DNA from: Adhaeribacter_A terreus
GTDB taxonomy: Bacteria > Bacteroidota > Bacteroidia > Cytophagales > Hymenobacteraceae
Reading direction: 5' to 3'
Length of the DNA: 64,000 nucleotides
Assembly: GCF_042657365.1 (NCBI RefSeq)
Contig: NZ_JBHSKT010000001.1
Location: 496,001 to 560,000 of the forward strand
Below the pieces are notes generated by a model. That model saw nothing but the letters and a program-made list of their open reading frames with translations, was not told the origin of the DNA and did not search any database. Both the position numbers and the translations under genes were made by a program. Below are positions 26,005 to 35,103 of this stretch, piece by piece; positions within the stretch are counted from its first letter, which is position 1; every line of letters begins with the position of its first letter.

Positions 26005-28155
26005 TTATTTTACCACAGCTTTAGCGCCAGTCCACTGGTCTTTAATAATGTTGGTTGCTTCGCTCAGGTAAATATCTTTCGAAAGGCCTTTAATAAATTT
26101 GGCGTTAATATTTTGTTTTACCGTATCTGCGCCAATTTTATCGGTGTCCACTTTCAGGGCTGCAATCGTGAGTGGTTTGTTGCCTTTTTCTACTTCTTCG
26201 TAACGTTTGGCATCCTCTTTCGATTTTTTATTTTCCGCCATAAACGTAGTCAGTTTCAGCGAGCGGTTCGTATTATCCGATTGCTGTTTCATGCGCTGCG
26301 CAATTTCGGTTACCATTTTGAAATTGGCATTACCTGAAACGCGGGATGCAGAATTAGCTTTCAGTTTGGCAATATTCGGCTGGTTATTCCATTGCTTGTA
26401 ACCGGCTGGTTTAATCTCATCCCACGGCAGCGGATAATCCTGATCTTTTTCGCCTTGCTCCAGATACGTGTACATATCCGGCAGTAAAATGTCCGGAGCA
26501 ACGCCTCGAAGCTGCGTAGCACCACCATTCACCCGGTAAAATTTCTGGGTTGTCAGTTTCAGCGAGCCCAAAGGTTTAATCGCGTTAAATTCGCTTGGAA
26601 CTACGTTATCTAAGTTAAAAACCTGCTGCACCGTGCCTTTACCAAAAGTAGCAGCGCTACCTACAATTACTCCGCGTTTATAATCCTGCATGGCAGCCGC
26701 CAGAATTTCCGAAGCCGAAGCACTGAACTGGTTTACCATAATTACCAGTGGACCATCGAACTGTACCTGTGCATCGCGGTCTTCCAGAATAGTAGGAGCA
26801 GATCCACTGGTTTCTACCTGCACCACCGGGCCACGCTCAAAGAACAAACCAGCCATCGTAACGGCATCCTGCAAAGAACCACCGCCATTATTTCTTAAGT
26901 CAAGAATTAAACCCTGAATATTTTGCTTCTTCAGTTTTTCAATTTCTTTCCGCACGTCATCGGCACTGTTACGGCCGCCTTTATTATCGAAATCGGCGTA
27001 AAAGCCTGGCAGTTTAATGTAGCCAACCGGCTTATCTGCATTTATCAAAGCCGATTGCGCGTAGGTTTCTTCAATGATCACAATATCGCGGATAATGGAA
27101 ATTACTTTTACCGAGGCATCGGGTTTTTTAACCGTTAAACGAACTTCCGTGCCTTTTTTACCGCGCACCAATTGCACGGCATTGTCCAGGCGCATGCCTT
27201 CTACACTTACTGGTTCTTCATTACCCTGCGCCACTTTCAGAATAACATCGCCGGCTTTCAGTTCACCTTGGCGATACGATGCGCTGCCCGGCACAATTTC
27301 GGCTACTTTAATATAACCGTCGCGTTCGCTAAGCGTGGCGCCAATACCTTCCAGGCGGCCGGTCATAGCAATGTCAAAAGAAGCTTTGTCTTTCGGCGGG
27401 AAATATTCGGTGTGCGGATCGTAGGCGTTGGCAATTGCATTTATGTAAGCCGAAACGCTGTCGTTGCGGTCGAACTGGCTGATGCGACGATACATGTCGT
27501 CGTACGTTTTCAGCACTTTTTTACGGGCATCGGCTTCCAGTTCGGTATTGGTTTTAGCCGGCGTTTTATTGTCTTTTTTCGCCTGGGCTTTTTCCTGCAT
27601 TTCAACCAGTTCGGCCATTTGCACCAGCGTCTGGTATTTCAGGTATTTTCTCCAGGCTTCGCGCTGCTCGGTTTTATCTTTCGGGAATTTCAGTTTTTCC
27701 GGGTCTAATTCCGTGCTTTCTTCTACCTCAAAATTGAAAGGCTTGGCCAGAATTTCCTTATAAAGTTCCTGGCTTTCTTTAGAACGAACATTGAAAATGC
27801 GCGTAGCGGCATCCAGGAATTCATAGGAACCATTCTGCACGTGCTCGTCTATTTTGGTCTGGTATTTCTGCAGTTTATCGATGTCTGTCTGCAGCAGGAA
27901 TTTTTTATTGAAATCGAGTCGCTTCAGGTACAGGCCATATACTTTCTTCGAAAAATTATCGTCTAATTTCTCCGGCTTAAAATGGGCCGAGTTCAAACCC
28001 TGCATAAGTACGCGCAACAGAATTTCGTTTTTACCCTGGCCTGCAAGGTCCATCTTCTTTTCGCCGGAACCGGAATGCGATGTATAGCAGGCAAATAGCA
28101 TGACCACCGAAAAAAGGGATGCTATAAAAATTGATTTAGATTTTAAATAATGCAT
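26005..28155 (-). CDS. Carboxy-terminal processing protease (Tsp/Prc, S41)
   Basis: It degrades or trims periplasmic proteins from their C-terminus. The ATG at 28155 yields 716 residues with a lipoprotein-type signal (lipobox MLFACYT). Domain order: N-terminal helical domain, PDZ (about 255-340, GIGATLSERDGYIKVAEIV), S41 core with GLILDLRNNGGG and the Ser-Lys region FSASASEILAAAMQDYKRG, then a C-terminal DUF3340-like domain. Two -7 boxes overlap the further-upstream ATG at 28179, which favours 28155. Confidence 0.93.
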   Translation of the reverse strand: MHYLKSKSIFIASLFSVVMLFACYTSHSGSGEKKMDLAGQGKNEILLRVLMQGLNSAHFKPEKLDDNFSKKVYGLYLKRLDFNKKFLLQTDIDKLQKYQTKIDEHVQNGSYEFLDAATRIFNVRSKESQELYKEILAKPFNFEVEESTELDPEKLKFPKDKTEQREAWRKYLKYQTLVQMAELVEMQEKAQAKKDNKTPAKTNTELEADARKKVLKTYDDMYRRISQFDRNDSVSAYINAIANAYDPHTEYFPPKDKASFDIAMTGRLEGIGATLSERDGYIKVAEIVPGSASYRQGELKAGDVILKVAQGNEEPVSVEGMRLDNAVQLVRGKKGTEVRLTVKKPDASVKVISIIRDIVIIEETYAQSALINADKPVGYIKLPGFYADFDNKGGRNSADDVRKEIEKLKKQNIQGLILDLRNNGGGSLQDAVTMAGLFFERGPVVQVETSGSAPTILEDRDAQVQFDGPLVIMVNQFSASASEILAAAMQDYKRGVIVGSAATFGKGTVQQVFNLDNVVPSEFNAIKPLGSLKLTTQKFYRVNGGATQLRGVAPDILLPDMYTYLEQGEKDQDYPLPWDEIKPAGYKQWNNQPNIAKLKANSASRVSGNANFKMVTEIAQRMKQQSDNTNRSLKLTTFMAENKKSKEDAKRYEEVEKGNKPLTIAALKVDTDKIGADTVKQNINAKFIKGLSKDIYLSEATNIIKDQWTGAKAVVK

Positions 28156-28176
28156 ATGCGTTATTAAAGTACGTTT

Positions 28177-28194
28177 CAAATATACACAAAAGTA
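28177..28194 (-). promoter_or_regulatory. Promoter -7 boxes of the Tsp gene
   Basis: On the minus strand TATATTTG (28184-28177) and TACTTTTG (28194-28187) both match TAnnTTTG, 20-40 bp before the start codon at 28155. The rest of the gap 28195-28466 has a forward dispersed element (28325-28354) and a terminator. Confidence 0.5.
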
Positions 28195-28324
28195 ATGCCT
28201 CGTTCAGCAGTTTCGCTGCAATAAGTCTACGGAAAAAAGCGGCATTTTAACGTTTGTTTCCGGACAATTTTACCGGTCGCTTTGTTTAAATACGGGCAAT
28301 TACTTCCTTAACGAAATTCCGGGA

Positions 28325-28354
28325 AGAAAAATGCTATGGTTTGGAATAAAAAAA
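28325..28354 (+). repeat. Copy of the 30-bp dispersed element (forward)
   Basis: GAAAAATGCTATGGTTTGGA then ATAAAAAAAC. Confidence 0.6.
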
Positions 28355-28395
28355 CTGCCTGCCTTGATTTTTAAAAACCAGAAAAAGCTCATAAA

Positions 28396-28436
28396 CACAG
28401 AAAAGCCCCCAAAAAATTTTGGAGGCCTTTTCTGTG
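28396..28436 (-). terminator. Terminator of the stress-protein gene at 28467
   Basis: CACAGAAAAGCC pairs with GGCCTTTTCTGTG around a CCCCAAAA/TTTTGG inner stem. Confidence 0.8.
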
Positions 28437-28466
28437 TAATTGATTTTTAATTATTTAAGCGCCGGC

Positions 28467-28997
28467 TTAGCGATAGATATGCTCGCCGTTGCTGTTTTTC
28501 CATTCAGTTTCAAAATAGCGGGCATCTTCTTCGTTGCGTGGGGTTACACCCATTACAATGCCGCCTTCTTTCACGCCAGATTCATAAACTTTAGCGCGTT
28601 CTTCCGGAATACCAGAGCCAACTAAAGCTCCCAGCAAACCGCCCGTTAAACCACCGGCACCGGCACCAGCCAGACCAGCTGCTAACGGACCTGCAATTAC
28701 CAGACCTAAACCAGGTAACGCTACTGAAGTACCTAAAGCGGCTAAAGCACCTACAATAGCGCCTAAAGTACCGCCAATGGCCGAACCGGCACCAGCGCCT
28801 TCCAGCGCTTTGCTACCTAATTCAGTTTCAGTGGTTGTATCAGAAAAATGTCTTTTACGGGTATCGTCAGACATTATTACGTTTACATCGTCTTTGGTAT
28901 AACCGCGGGAATATAAAGAGTTGTAAGCGCGCTCGGCACTTGCACGGTCTCTGAACATACCTGTCATCATGCGGTTTGAATTGCTTGTATTTTCCAT
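28467..28997 (-). CDS. General-stress protein with glycine-rich membrane core
   Basis: The 176-residue protein has an N-terminal YflT/GSP17M-like segment (MMTGMFRDRASAERAYNSLY, YTKDDVNVIMSDD) and then a long Gly/Ala stretch (about 65-130, GAIVGALAALGTSVALPGLG and on) that likely inserts into the membrane as a glycine-zipper. The last part, ERAKVYESGVKEGGIVMGV, is also typical of this family. Likely induced by stress; the biochemical role is unknown. Confidence 0.85.
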   Translation of the reverse strand: MENTSNSNRMMTGMFRDRASAERAYNSLYSRGYTKDDVNVIMSDDTRKRHFSDTTTETELGSKALEGAGAGSAIGGTLGAIVGALAALGTSVALPGLGLVIAGPLAAGLAGAGAGGLTGGLLGALVGSGIPEERAKVYESGVKEGGIVMGVTPRNEEDARYFETEWKNSNGEHIYR

Positions 28998-29132
28998 AGT
29001 TGCGTAAAAAAATTAAGTTTAAATGAATACTTTTTTAGGAGACTGGCAAACTTATCAGGTTGCGGTTCCGAGTATCATTAAACGCCTTGTTAACTTTTTG
29101 GTTACGGAAACAGCAGAAAAACCCGGAAAAGC

Positions 29133-29174
29133 AAAAACCGTTGCAGGAAGTCTATTTTTCCTGCAACGGTTTTC
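29133..29174 (-). terminator. Terminator of proline dehydrogenase gene
   Basis: Stem AAAACCGTTGCAGG / CCTGCAACGGTTTT with a 12-base loop and T5 on the minus strand. Confidence 0.88.
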
Positions 29175-29195
29175 TTGGAAATGTTTTATTTGAGT

Positions 29196-30383
29196 TTACT
29201 TCTTCGCAGTTTTCCGGCGCTTCATTTCCTTACTTATCAGATTAAATTCGCGGGAGCTTTGGCCGGCAATTGCTGTGTTTTCGTTGGCGCGGCGCAGCAA
29301 ATAAGGCATAACTGCTTCTACCGGGCCGTAAGGCACATATTTGGCTACGTTGTAACCGGCGTGGGCCAGGTTGTAAGATAAATTATCGCTCATACCCAGT
29401 AATTGCGCAAAAAAGATCCTTTCATCATTAGGTTGAAGGCTTTTCTCCGCCATCAGATCCATGAGTAAAGCAGAACTGGCTTCGTTATGCGTACCGGCGC
29501 AGATCGCAATTCTATCTACGTGTTCAACACAGAATTTCAGGGCTTCATTGTAAAGTTGATCCGAAGCTTCTTTGGTTGGGTTTATCGGGCTGGGTTCACC
29601 TTGTTCGGCAGCCACGCGGCGTTCTTTTTCCATGTAAGCACCGCGCACCAATTTTCCGCCCAGGTAATAATTTCCTTTCAGGGCATTTTCGTAATCGCGT
29701 TTAATTACATTCAGGCGGTCGTGGCGGTAAAGCTGGTAGGTATTGTAAACAATGGCTTTTTGCTTGTTATATTTTTCCATCATTTCGTAAGTCAGCTGAT
29801 CGATCGTTTCCTGGATCCAGCTTTCTTCGGCGTCTATAAAAATGCGTACGTTCTTTTCAAACGCTTTTTTGCAGATCGCATCTACACGCTGCCGGCCCCG
29901 TTCAAAAGCCGCTTTTTCTGTTTCCGAAAGCGGGTTGTTTTCCTGTACTTTTTCCAGCAAAGCGGTATCGATCACGCCGGTAATTTTGAAAACCGAAAAC
30001 GGAATGGCTTTGTTGCCGGCCGCTTTTTCTACCGTAGCAATAATTTCGTGCATGGTATGGTCAAAGCTTTTTTCACTGCCTTCGCCTTCTACCGAATAAT
30101 CGAGAATGGTACCGATGTGCGATTGCGCCAGTTTGTTAATGGTGCCGGTACATTCCTGAATGGTTTCGCCGCCGCAGAAATGTTCGAAAATGGTAGGCTT
30201 TACCAGGAATTTTACGGGTAAATGCCATTTAAAAGCCGTTTCCAGGATCGGACCGCCGGTTTTTACCAGGAAATTGCTGTTCATGGTAGCAAATAGCCAG
30301 TACATTTTTTTTAGTTCAAAATCAGATTTCGAAGCAAATGCAACGGCGGTATCGTCGAAAGAAACTTTTTGACTCGGTTTCAT
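29196..30383 (-). CDS. Proline dehydrogenase
   Basis: This FAD enzyme oxidises proline to pyrroline-5-carboxylate. The product from the ATG at 30383 has 395 residues. It shows the PRODH barrel: IFIDAEESWIQETIDQLTYE, KLVRGAYMEKERRVA (substrate-binding YxxxRR region nearby: YLLRRANENT), and FAQLLGMSDNLSYNLA with VAKYVPYGPVEAVMPYLLRR. The 30383 start is preferred because a -7 box lies at 30410-30417, between it and the next upstream start. The partner dehydrogenase (P5C) is not in the window. Confidence 0.92.
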   Translation of the reverse strand: MKPSQKVSFDDTAVAFASKSDFELKKMYWLFATMNSNFLVKTGGPILETAFKWHLPVKFLVKPTIFEHFCGGETIQECTGTINKLAQSHIGTILDYSVEGEGSEKSFDHTMHEIIATVEKAAGNKAIPFSVFKITGVIDTALLEKVQENNPLSETEKAAFERGRQRVDAICKKAFEKNVRIFIDAEESWIQETIDQLTYEMMEKYNKQKAIVYNTYQLYRHDRLNVIKRDYENALKGNYYLGGKLVRGAYMEKERRVAAEQGEPSPINPTKEASDQLYNEALKFCVEHVDRIAICAGTHNEASSALLMDLMAEKSLQPNDERIFFAQLLGMSDNLSYNLAHAGYNVAKYVPYGPVEAVMPYLLRRANENTAIAGQSSREFNLISKEMKRRKTAKK

Positions 30384-30409
30384 TGAATTTTCAGGTAATT
30401 TTACAGCCG

Positions 30410-30417
30410 CAAAGATA
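30410..30417 (-). promoter_or_regulatory. Promoter -7 box (TATCTTTG) of proline dehydrogenase
   Basis: On the minus strand TATCTTTG matches TAnnTTTG 27 bp before the ATG at 30383. Confidence 0.55.
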
Positions 30418-30530
30418 CGCAAAAGCGGCCGGATTGAACACGGTTTATCCTTATTTCCGGAAAGGCTGAGAAAGCTTTCTGGTGAAAGAAGAAGTGAACT
30501 TCCTGAACTGAAGAATAAAATTTCCGGAGG

Positions 30531-30558
30531 AAAACGCTATGGTTTTGGGCCTGAAAAC
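30531..30558 (+). repeat. Copy of the 30-bp dispersed element (forward) in the DAHP synthase leader
   Basis: AAAACGCTATGGTTTTGGGC then CTGAAAACC. The ATG inside the element (30539) is in frame with the downstream gene, so a naive gene call would start here; the GGAGG at 30526-30530 is close by and could make it a usable start. Confidence 0.75.
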
Positions 30559-30589
30559 CCGTGGCGCCTTTGCCCAGTACACGCAGCTT

Positions 30590-31672
30590 ATGGAACTGAA
30601 CCCCGCACAGAATTATTTTTCGCAGCTTTTAAATAACCGCCGCCCGCTTCTCATTTCCGGACCTTGCAGCGCCGAATCTGAAGCCCAGGTGTTGGAAACG
30701 GCATTTTCGCTTAAAAATACCGGCATCGATCTTTTTCGCGCTGGTATCTGGAAACCGCGTTCCAAACCCGGCACCTTCGAAGGCATTGGCGAAATTGGTT
30801 TGCAATGGCTGCAGCGCGTGCAGACTGAAATTGGTTTACCAGTTTCGGTAGAAGTTGCCACGCCGCAGCACATTGAGTTGGCGCTGAAATATGGCATCGA
30901 TGTGTTGTGGATCGGCGCGCGCACTACCGTGAACCCGTTTGTGGTGCAGGAACTGGCTGAAACGTTGCGCGGCGTAGATATTCCGGTTATGGTGAAAAAC
31001 CCTGTAAATCCTGATCTGGCTTTGTGGGCCGGCGCGCTGGAGCGTTTCTATAATATGGGAATCCGGAGTTTAGCCGCCATTCACCGAGGTTTTTCCGTGT
31101 TGGGTGAAAACCGCTACCGCAACGCGCCGCTCTGGCAAATACCGATAGAGCTGAAAAGCCGCTATAAAAACCTGCCATTAATTGTTGATCCGAGTCATAT
31201 TGGTGGCCGGCGCGAACATATTTTGCCGTTAACGCAACAGGCATTAGATCTCGATTACGATGGTTTGATGGTGGAAGTGCATCCCAACCCGGCTGTAGCG
31301 TTAAGCGACGCAGAACAGCAACTTACGCCCGCTGCTTTTGCCGAAATGCTGAACCGTTTGCAGGTAAGAACTGCAAATTGCCCCGATCCGGAATTTCAGA
31401 ATTGCGCCGAAGAACTCCGTGAAAAAATTGACGTTGCCGACCGCGATATTATTGAAATGCTGGCCCGCCGCATGGCTTTGGTTGAAAAACTGGGCGAATA
31501 CAAAAAGCAGAATAACGTTACGATTTTACAAATAGAGCGCTGGAACGAAATTTTTAAAACCCGTCCGGAATGGGCTGCTAGAATGGGAATGAACCCAGGT
31601 TTTGTAGAAGAACTCTATAAACTTATTCACCTGGAGAGTATCAGGAAACAAACTGAGATAATGGAACGGTAG
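30590..31672 (+). CDS. Bifunctional DAHP synthase / chorismate mutase
   Basis: It makes 3-deoxy-D-arabino-heptulosonate 7-phosphate, the entry step of the shikimate pathway. The C-terminal AroQ domain isomerises chorismate to prephenate and probably allows feedback control. The DAHP part (residues 1-265, type I-beta) shows ISGPCSAES, FRAGIWKPRSKPGTFEG, VMVKNPVNPD and IVDPSHIGGRREHI; the mutase part (about 280-360) has IDVADRDIIEMLARRMALVE. The ATG at 30590 matches the usual N-terminus (MELNPAQNYF). An in-frame start 51 bp upstream lies inside a repeat element. Confidence 0.92.
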   Translation: MELNPAQNYFSQLLNNRRPLLISGPCSAESEAQVLETAFSLKNTGIDLFRAGIWKPRSKPGTFEGIGEIGLQWLQRVQTEIGLPVSVEVATPQHIELALKYGIDVLWIGARTTVNPFVVQELAETLRGVDIPVMVKNPVNPDLALWAGALERFYNMGIRSLAAIHRGFSVLGENRYRNAPLWQIPIELKSRYKNLPLIVDPSHIGGRREHILPLTQQALDLDYDGLMVEVHPNPAVALSDAEQQLTPAAFAEMLNRLQVRTANCPDPEFQNCAEELREKIDVADRDIIEMLARRMALVEKLGEYKKQNNVTILQIERWNEIFKTRPEWAARMGMNPGFVEELYKLIHLESIRKQTEIMER

Positions 31673-32250
31673 CTTTTTGCTTTAAAAGTATAGCGTTTTT
31701 TTCTCGTCAACTTGAGGATAGGAGAGATTTATTCGGGTTGGTAGTTTGGTTTGCTATTGAGTTTTTTTACCTGAAAGTATAGCGTTTTTTTGCTGTCATC
31801 CTGAGCACAATTGAGCGCGGGAGCGCGAAGATTGCGAGCGTAGCTCTGAAGGACCTTGTTGGCGGGCAGCAGTTTTTCAGCTAAAAAGCATACTGTTTTT
31901 GAAACGCCTTTTCTGCTAAACATCTGGCTTCTTGCTTTCATCGGCAATTTTCTCCCTCAAGCCGGGCGGCTTCGTTTCTGCGTTCGCGTCTCACCCTTTC
32001 CTAGCCGCACGCGGTATTTCTGGCGAAACCGGAAAGTGCGGAGGCCGCGCACGCAGAAACTGGTGTCATTTCCCTTCGTAGTCAGCTTCTTTTTTAGTTT
32101 AGCTTTCTTAATAACGTGATTTTCAAGCTACGCTGCGCTGGCGATATGCGTGAAATCTTGGTTAAGAATTTCCATTAGGGAGTTATGATTCAAAAAATTC
32201 TAAATTAAACAATTGTCCTGTAAATCCTTTAATTCTGTAAATCCTGTTTC
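31673..32250. other. 578-bp gap filled with repeats
   Basis: No gene was found. From left to right: a forward and a reverse dispersed element (31665-31700), a second reverse copy (31761-31790, sharing AAAGTATAGCGTTTTTTT with the first), a single arm of the GTCATCCTGAGC family (31794-31860), a third reverse copy (31870-31901), and a structured inverted repeat (31974-32060). The remaining 190 bp up to the ATPase gene hold nothing that I recognise. Confidence 0.7.
31974..32060. repeat. Nested hairpin of unknown role
   Basis: The outer arms GTTTCTGCGTTCGCG and CGCGCACGCAGAAAC pair with one mismatch; inner CCGCAC and GTGCGG pair as well. It is GC-rich compared with the rest of the gap. It may be a remnant mobile repeat or a structured RNA. 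Confidence 0.55.
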
Positions 32251-34917
32251 TTACTTCCGCAGCATTTTCTCCAGCCGGTTTGCTACGAAAAGTACGATGC
32301 CTAATCCGAAAGAAATTCCTAATTGCTGAATGGAAAGTGGCACCAGCCCAAATATTTTTTGCAGGGGCGGGAAATAAATAGCCAGAAGTTGCAGCCCGAC
32401 TGTGATAAATGTCAGGATTAGGAACAGCGGATTCGTTTTGAAAGTGAAAGGTGAACTTACGTGCGCCCGAAGGCCAAAAGCATTACCGATCTGGGTAAAA
32501 CCAATGGTAGCAAAAATCATGGTTTGCCAGGTATGGTCATCGGGGTTGGCAGGGTTGTAATACCAGTAACCTGTTACCAAACTGATGATGCCGATCAGTA
32601 AACCAGACCAAAGTACATAGCGCAGGTCGGGACCGGTAAGTACAGGTTGCTCAGGATGGCGGGGCGGTTTTTCCATGGTCAGTTTTTCGGAAGGTTCGGT
32701 TCCTAAGCCTAAACCCATTAAGCCATCAGTAAGTAAATTGAGCCAGAGCAGTTGCAGTGGTTTCAGGGCGATGTGGATTCCCAACAAAGGCGCTGCCAGC
32801 ATAACGAGGACTTTTCCCAAATTGCCGCCCAGCGAGAATTTTATGAAGCGGATAAGATTATCGTAAATTACCCGGCCTTCTTCAACGGCTGCTACAATGG
32901 TGGCAAAATTATCGTCCATCAAAACCATGTCGGAGGCTTCTTTGGCTACATCTGTGCCTGTAATGCCCATGGCTACGCCAATGTTGGCTTTCTTAAGCGC
33001 GGGGGCATCGTTTACGCCGTCGCCGGTCATGGCTACCACTTCGCCGTTTTGCTGCAGGGCGGCAATGATGCGCAGTTTATCTTCGGGGGAAACGCGGGCA
33101 AAAACTGAAATTTCTTTTACCGTTTCCCTTAATTCTTCATCCGTAAGCTTGAGCAGGGTTTCCCCGGTTACAGCATTCACGTTTTCAGATATTCCCAGTT
33201 CGCGGGCAATGGCGGAAGCGGTTAGCGGATGGTCGCCGGTGATCATAATGGGGCGGATCCCGGCATTCCGGCATTCTGCTATGGCTGGTTTTACCGCGGT
33301 GCGCGGCGGGTCGGTCATCCCGATCATGCCTACAAAGATCAGGTCCTGTTCCAGTTCGTCTTCGGGCTTTTCAGGCAAAGCCGATAGCGTTTTATAAGCC
33401 AGGCCCAACACGCGCACGCCTTCGCTGGCCAGGGCTTCGTTGGCTTGCTGAATTTCTTCCTGCCAGGTTTGGGTCAGTTGTTCCGGTTTTTCATTTACCC
33501 AGATATGGCTGCTGATCTGCAATAAACTATCTACGGCGCCTTTGGTAAAAGACATAAAATCTTTACCGCGCCAAAATTCAAAAAAAGTTTCGGTTGTATT
33601 ATCTGGCAAACGGTGCACCGTAGACATGCGTTTCCGCTCCGAATCGAAAGGATATTCACTGACGCGGGGCAGAGTGTCCAGATGGCATTGCAAACCCGCC
33701 CGGGCAGCCGCGACCAACAAAGCTCCTTCCGTCGGGTCGCCGATGATGGTAAATTCTTCGTTTTCCGGACCAAAAGTAATGGAGGCATCGTTACACCAGG
33801 CGCCAATGCAAAGCGCCATTTTTACCGTTTCGGAATGCCCGTTTTTCTCTTTCAGTTCTTCAAGTTCTACGTGTTGGTCCGGAAGTTTAAGAGTGGTGGC
33901 GGTCATGCGGTTTTCGGTGAGGGTACCGGTTTTATCAGAACAAATTACTGTTACCGAACCCAAGGTTTCTACGGCCGGAAGTTTGCGTATCAGGGCGTTG
34001 CGTTTCAGCATACGTTTAGCACCAATGGCGAGGGTTATAGTAACTACCGCCGGTAAACCTTCCGGCACAACTGCCACCGCCAGACTAATTGCCGTCAGGA
34101 ACATTTCTTCCAACGATTCGCCCAATAAAACGCCAATCCCCATCATGAGTGAGGCGGCTCCGGCTCCGATCAGGGCCAGCATTTTTCCCAGGCGATCCAG
34201 GCGTTTTTGCAAAGGTGTTTCTTGGTTTTTAACTTCCTGCAACATGGTGGCAATTTTGCCTAATTCGGTATTCATGCCGGTGCCCGTTACAATGCCGATG
34301 CCGCGTCCGTAAGTTACATTGGTGCCGAGATAAGCCATGTTTTTACGGTCGCCGAGCGGTAAGTCAGGAATATTCAGGGCTTCGGTAATTTTTTCTACGG
34401 CTTCGGCTTCGCCGGTTAGGGCGGCTTCCTGCACCCGGAGGTTGGCGCTTTCCAGCAGCCGCAGATCAGCCGGAACAATGTTTCCGGCTTCGAGCAACAG
34501 GATATCGCCGGGAACCAATTCGGGGGCAGCAATTTCCTGTACCTGGCCGGCGCGCCGCACCCGCACCGTGGGTACCGACATCTTTTTGAGGGCAGCCATG
34601 GCTTTCTCGGCGCGGAATTCCTGCACAAAACCGAGCACGGCAAAGAGCACCACAATGGCCAGAATAGCAATGGTTTCAATCTCTTTCCCCAGAAAACCCG
34701 AAATAAGAGCCGCGGCCAGTAAAATGAGCACCATGGTTTGGGTAAATTGTTCCCACAGCATGATCAGCGGATTTTTACCGGCTTTTTCTTCCAGTTCGTT
34801 CGGTCCGTATTTTTCCCGGCGCGCCGCAATATCTTCCGCCGAAAGTCCGGAGGTAGTTGTTTGGAGTTTCTCTAAAGTTTCTTCGGGAGAAAGCGTATGC
34901 CAGGTTTGGTTTTCCAT
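32251..34917 (-). CDS. Cation-transporting P-type ATPase (calcium type)
   Basis: The 888-residue pump from the ATG at 34917 has an N-terminal cation-ATPase domain (LSPEETLEKLQTTTSGLSAE), the actuator TGEAEAVEK, the phosphorylation site SDKTGTLT, GDPTEGALL in the nucleotide domain, and the hinge MTGDGVNDAPALKKANIGVA. The PEGLP motif in the fourth membrane helix (VAVVPEGLPAVVTITLAIG) and the long C-terminal membrane domain fit the SERCA/PMCA group. Calcium as substrate is likely but not proven. It is a single-gene unit. Confidence 0.93.
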   Translation of the reverse strand: MENQTWHTLSPEETLEKLQTTTSGLSAEDIAARREKYGPNELEEKAGKNPLIMLWEQFTQTMVLILLAAALISGFLGKEIETIAILAIVVLFAVLGFVQEFRAEKAMAALKKMSVPTVRVRRAGQVQEIAAPELVPGDILLLEAGNIVPADLRLLESANLRVQEAALTGEAEAVEKITEALNIPDLPLGDRKNMAYLGTNVTYGRGIGIVTGTGMNTELGKIATMLQEVKNQETPLQKRLDRLGKMLALIGAGAASLMMGIGVLLGESLEEMFLTAISLAVAVVPEGLPAVVTITLAIGAKRMLKRNALIRKLPAVETLGSVTVICSDKTGTLTENRMTATTLKLPDQHVELEELKEKNGHSETVKMALCIGAWCNDASITFGPENEEFTIIGDPTEGALLVAAARAGLQCHLDTLPRVSEYPFDSERKRMSTVHRLPDNTTETFFEFWRGKDFMSFTKGAVDSLLQISSHIWVNEKPEQLTQTWQEEIQQANEALASEGVRVLGLAYKTLSALPEKPEDELEQDLIFVGMIGMTDPPRTAVKPAIAECRNAGIRPIMITGDHPLTASAIARELGISENVNAVTGETLLKLTDEELRETVKEISVFARVSPEDKLRIIAALQQNGEVVAMTGDGVNDAPALKKANIGVAMGITGTDVAKEASDMVLMDDNFATIVAAVEEGRVIYDNLIRFIKFSLGGNLGKVLVMLAAPLLGIHIALKPLQLLWLNLLTDGLMGLGLGTEPSEKLTMEKPPRHPEQPVLTGPDLRYVLWSGLLIGIISLVTGYWYYNPANPDDHTWQTMIFATIGFTQIGNAFGLRAHVSSPFTFKTNPLFLILTFITVGLQLLAIYFPPLQKIFGLVPLSIQQLGISFGLGIVLFVANRLEKMLRK

Positions 34918-34955
34918 TGGGGTTTTTAGCTGCAATAAGTCAAAGCAGGTTCATT

Positions 34956-34984
34956 AAAACGCTACGTTTTTTAACCGGAAAAGT
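34956..34984 (+). repeat. Copy of the 30-bp dispersed element (forward)
   Basis: AAAACGCTACGTTTTTTAAC then CGGAAAAGTC. A degenerate reverse copy (TTGTATAGCATTTTGAAG, to 35077) follows in the same gap. Confidence 0.65.
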
Positions 34985-35103
34985 CGGGTTTAGTTTTAAA
35001 AAGCTGTGGCAGGAACGTTTGGAAAAACATTGGTTAATTTTTGAGTTTTTTGCGTAAATTGTATAGCATTTTGAAGTATAAAGGAAAGGTATAACCAAGG
35101 ATC

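Noticed and set aside
27172..27708. 178-codon + strand frame inside the Tsp gene
   Set aside because: Aromatic-rich shadow frame opposite a strong gene; the other long antisense frames in mltG, recN, lysS and the carboxylase were rejected in the same way.
31856..32119. 87-codon frame in the 31673-32250 gap
   Set aside because: It runs through a dispersed element and an inverted repeat and shows no domain or leader.
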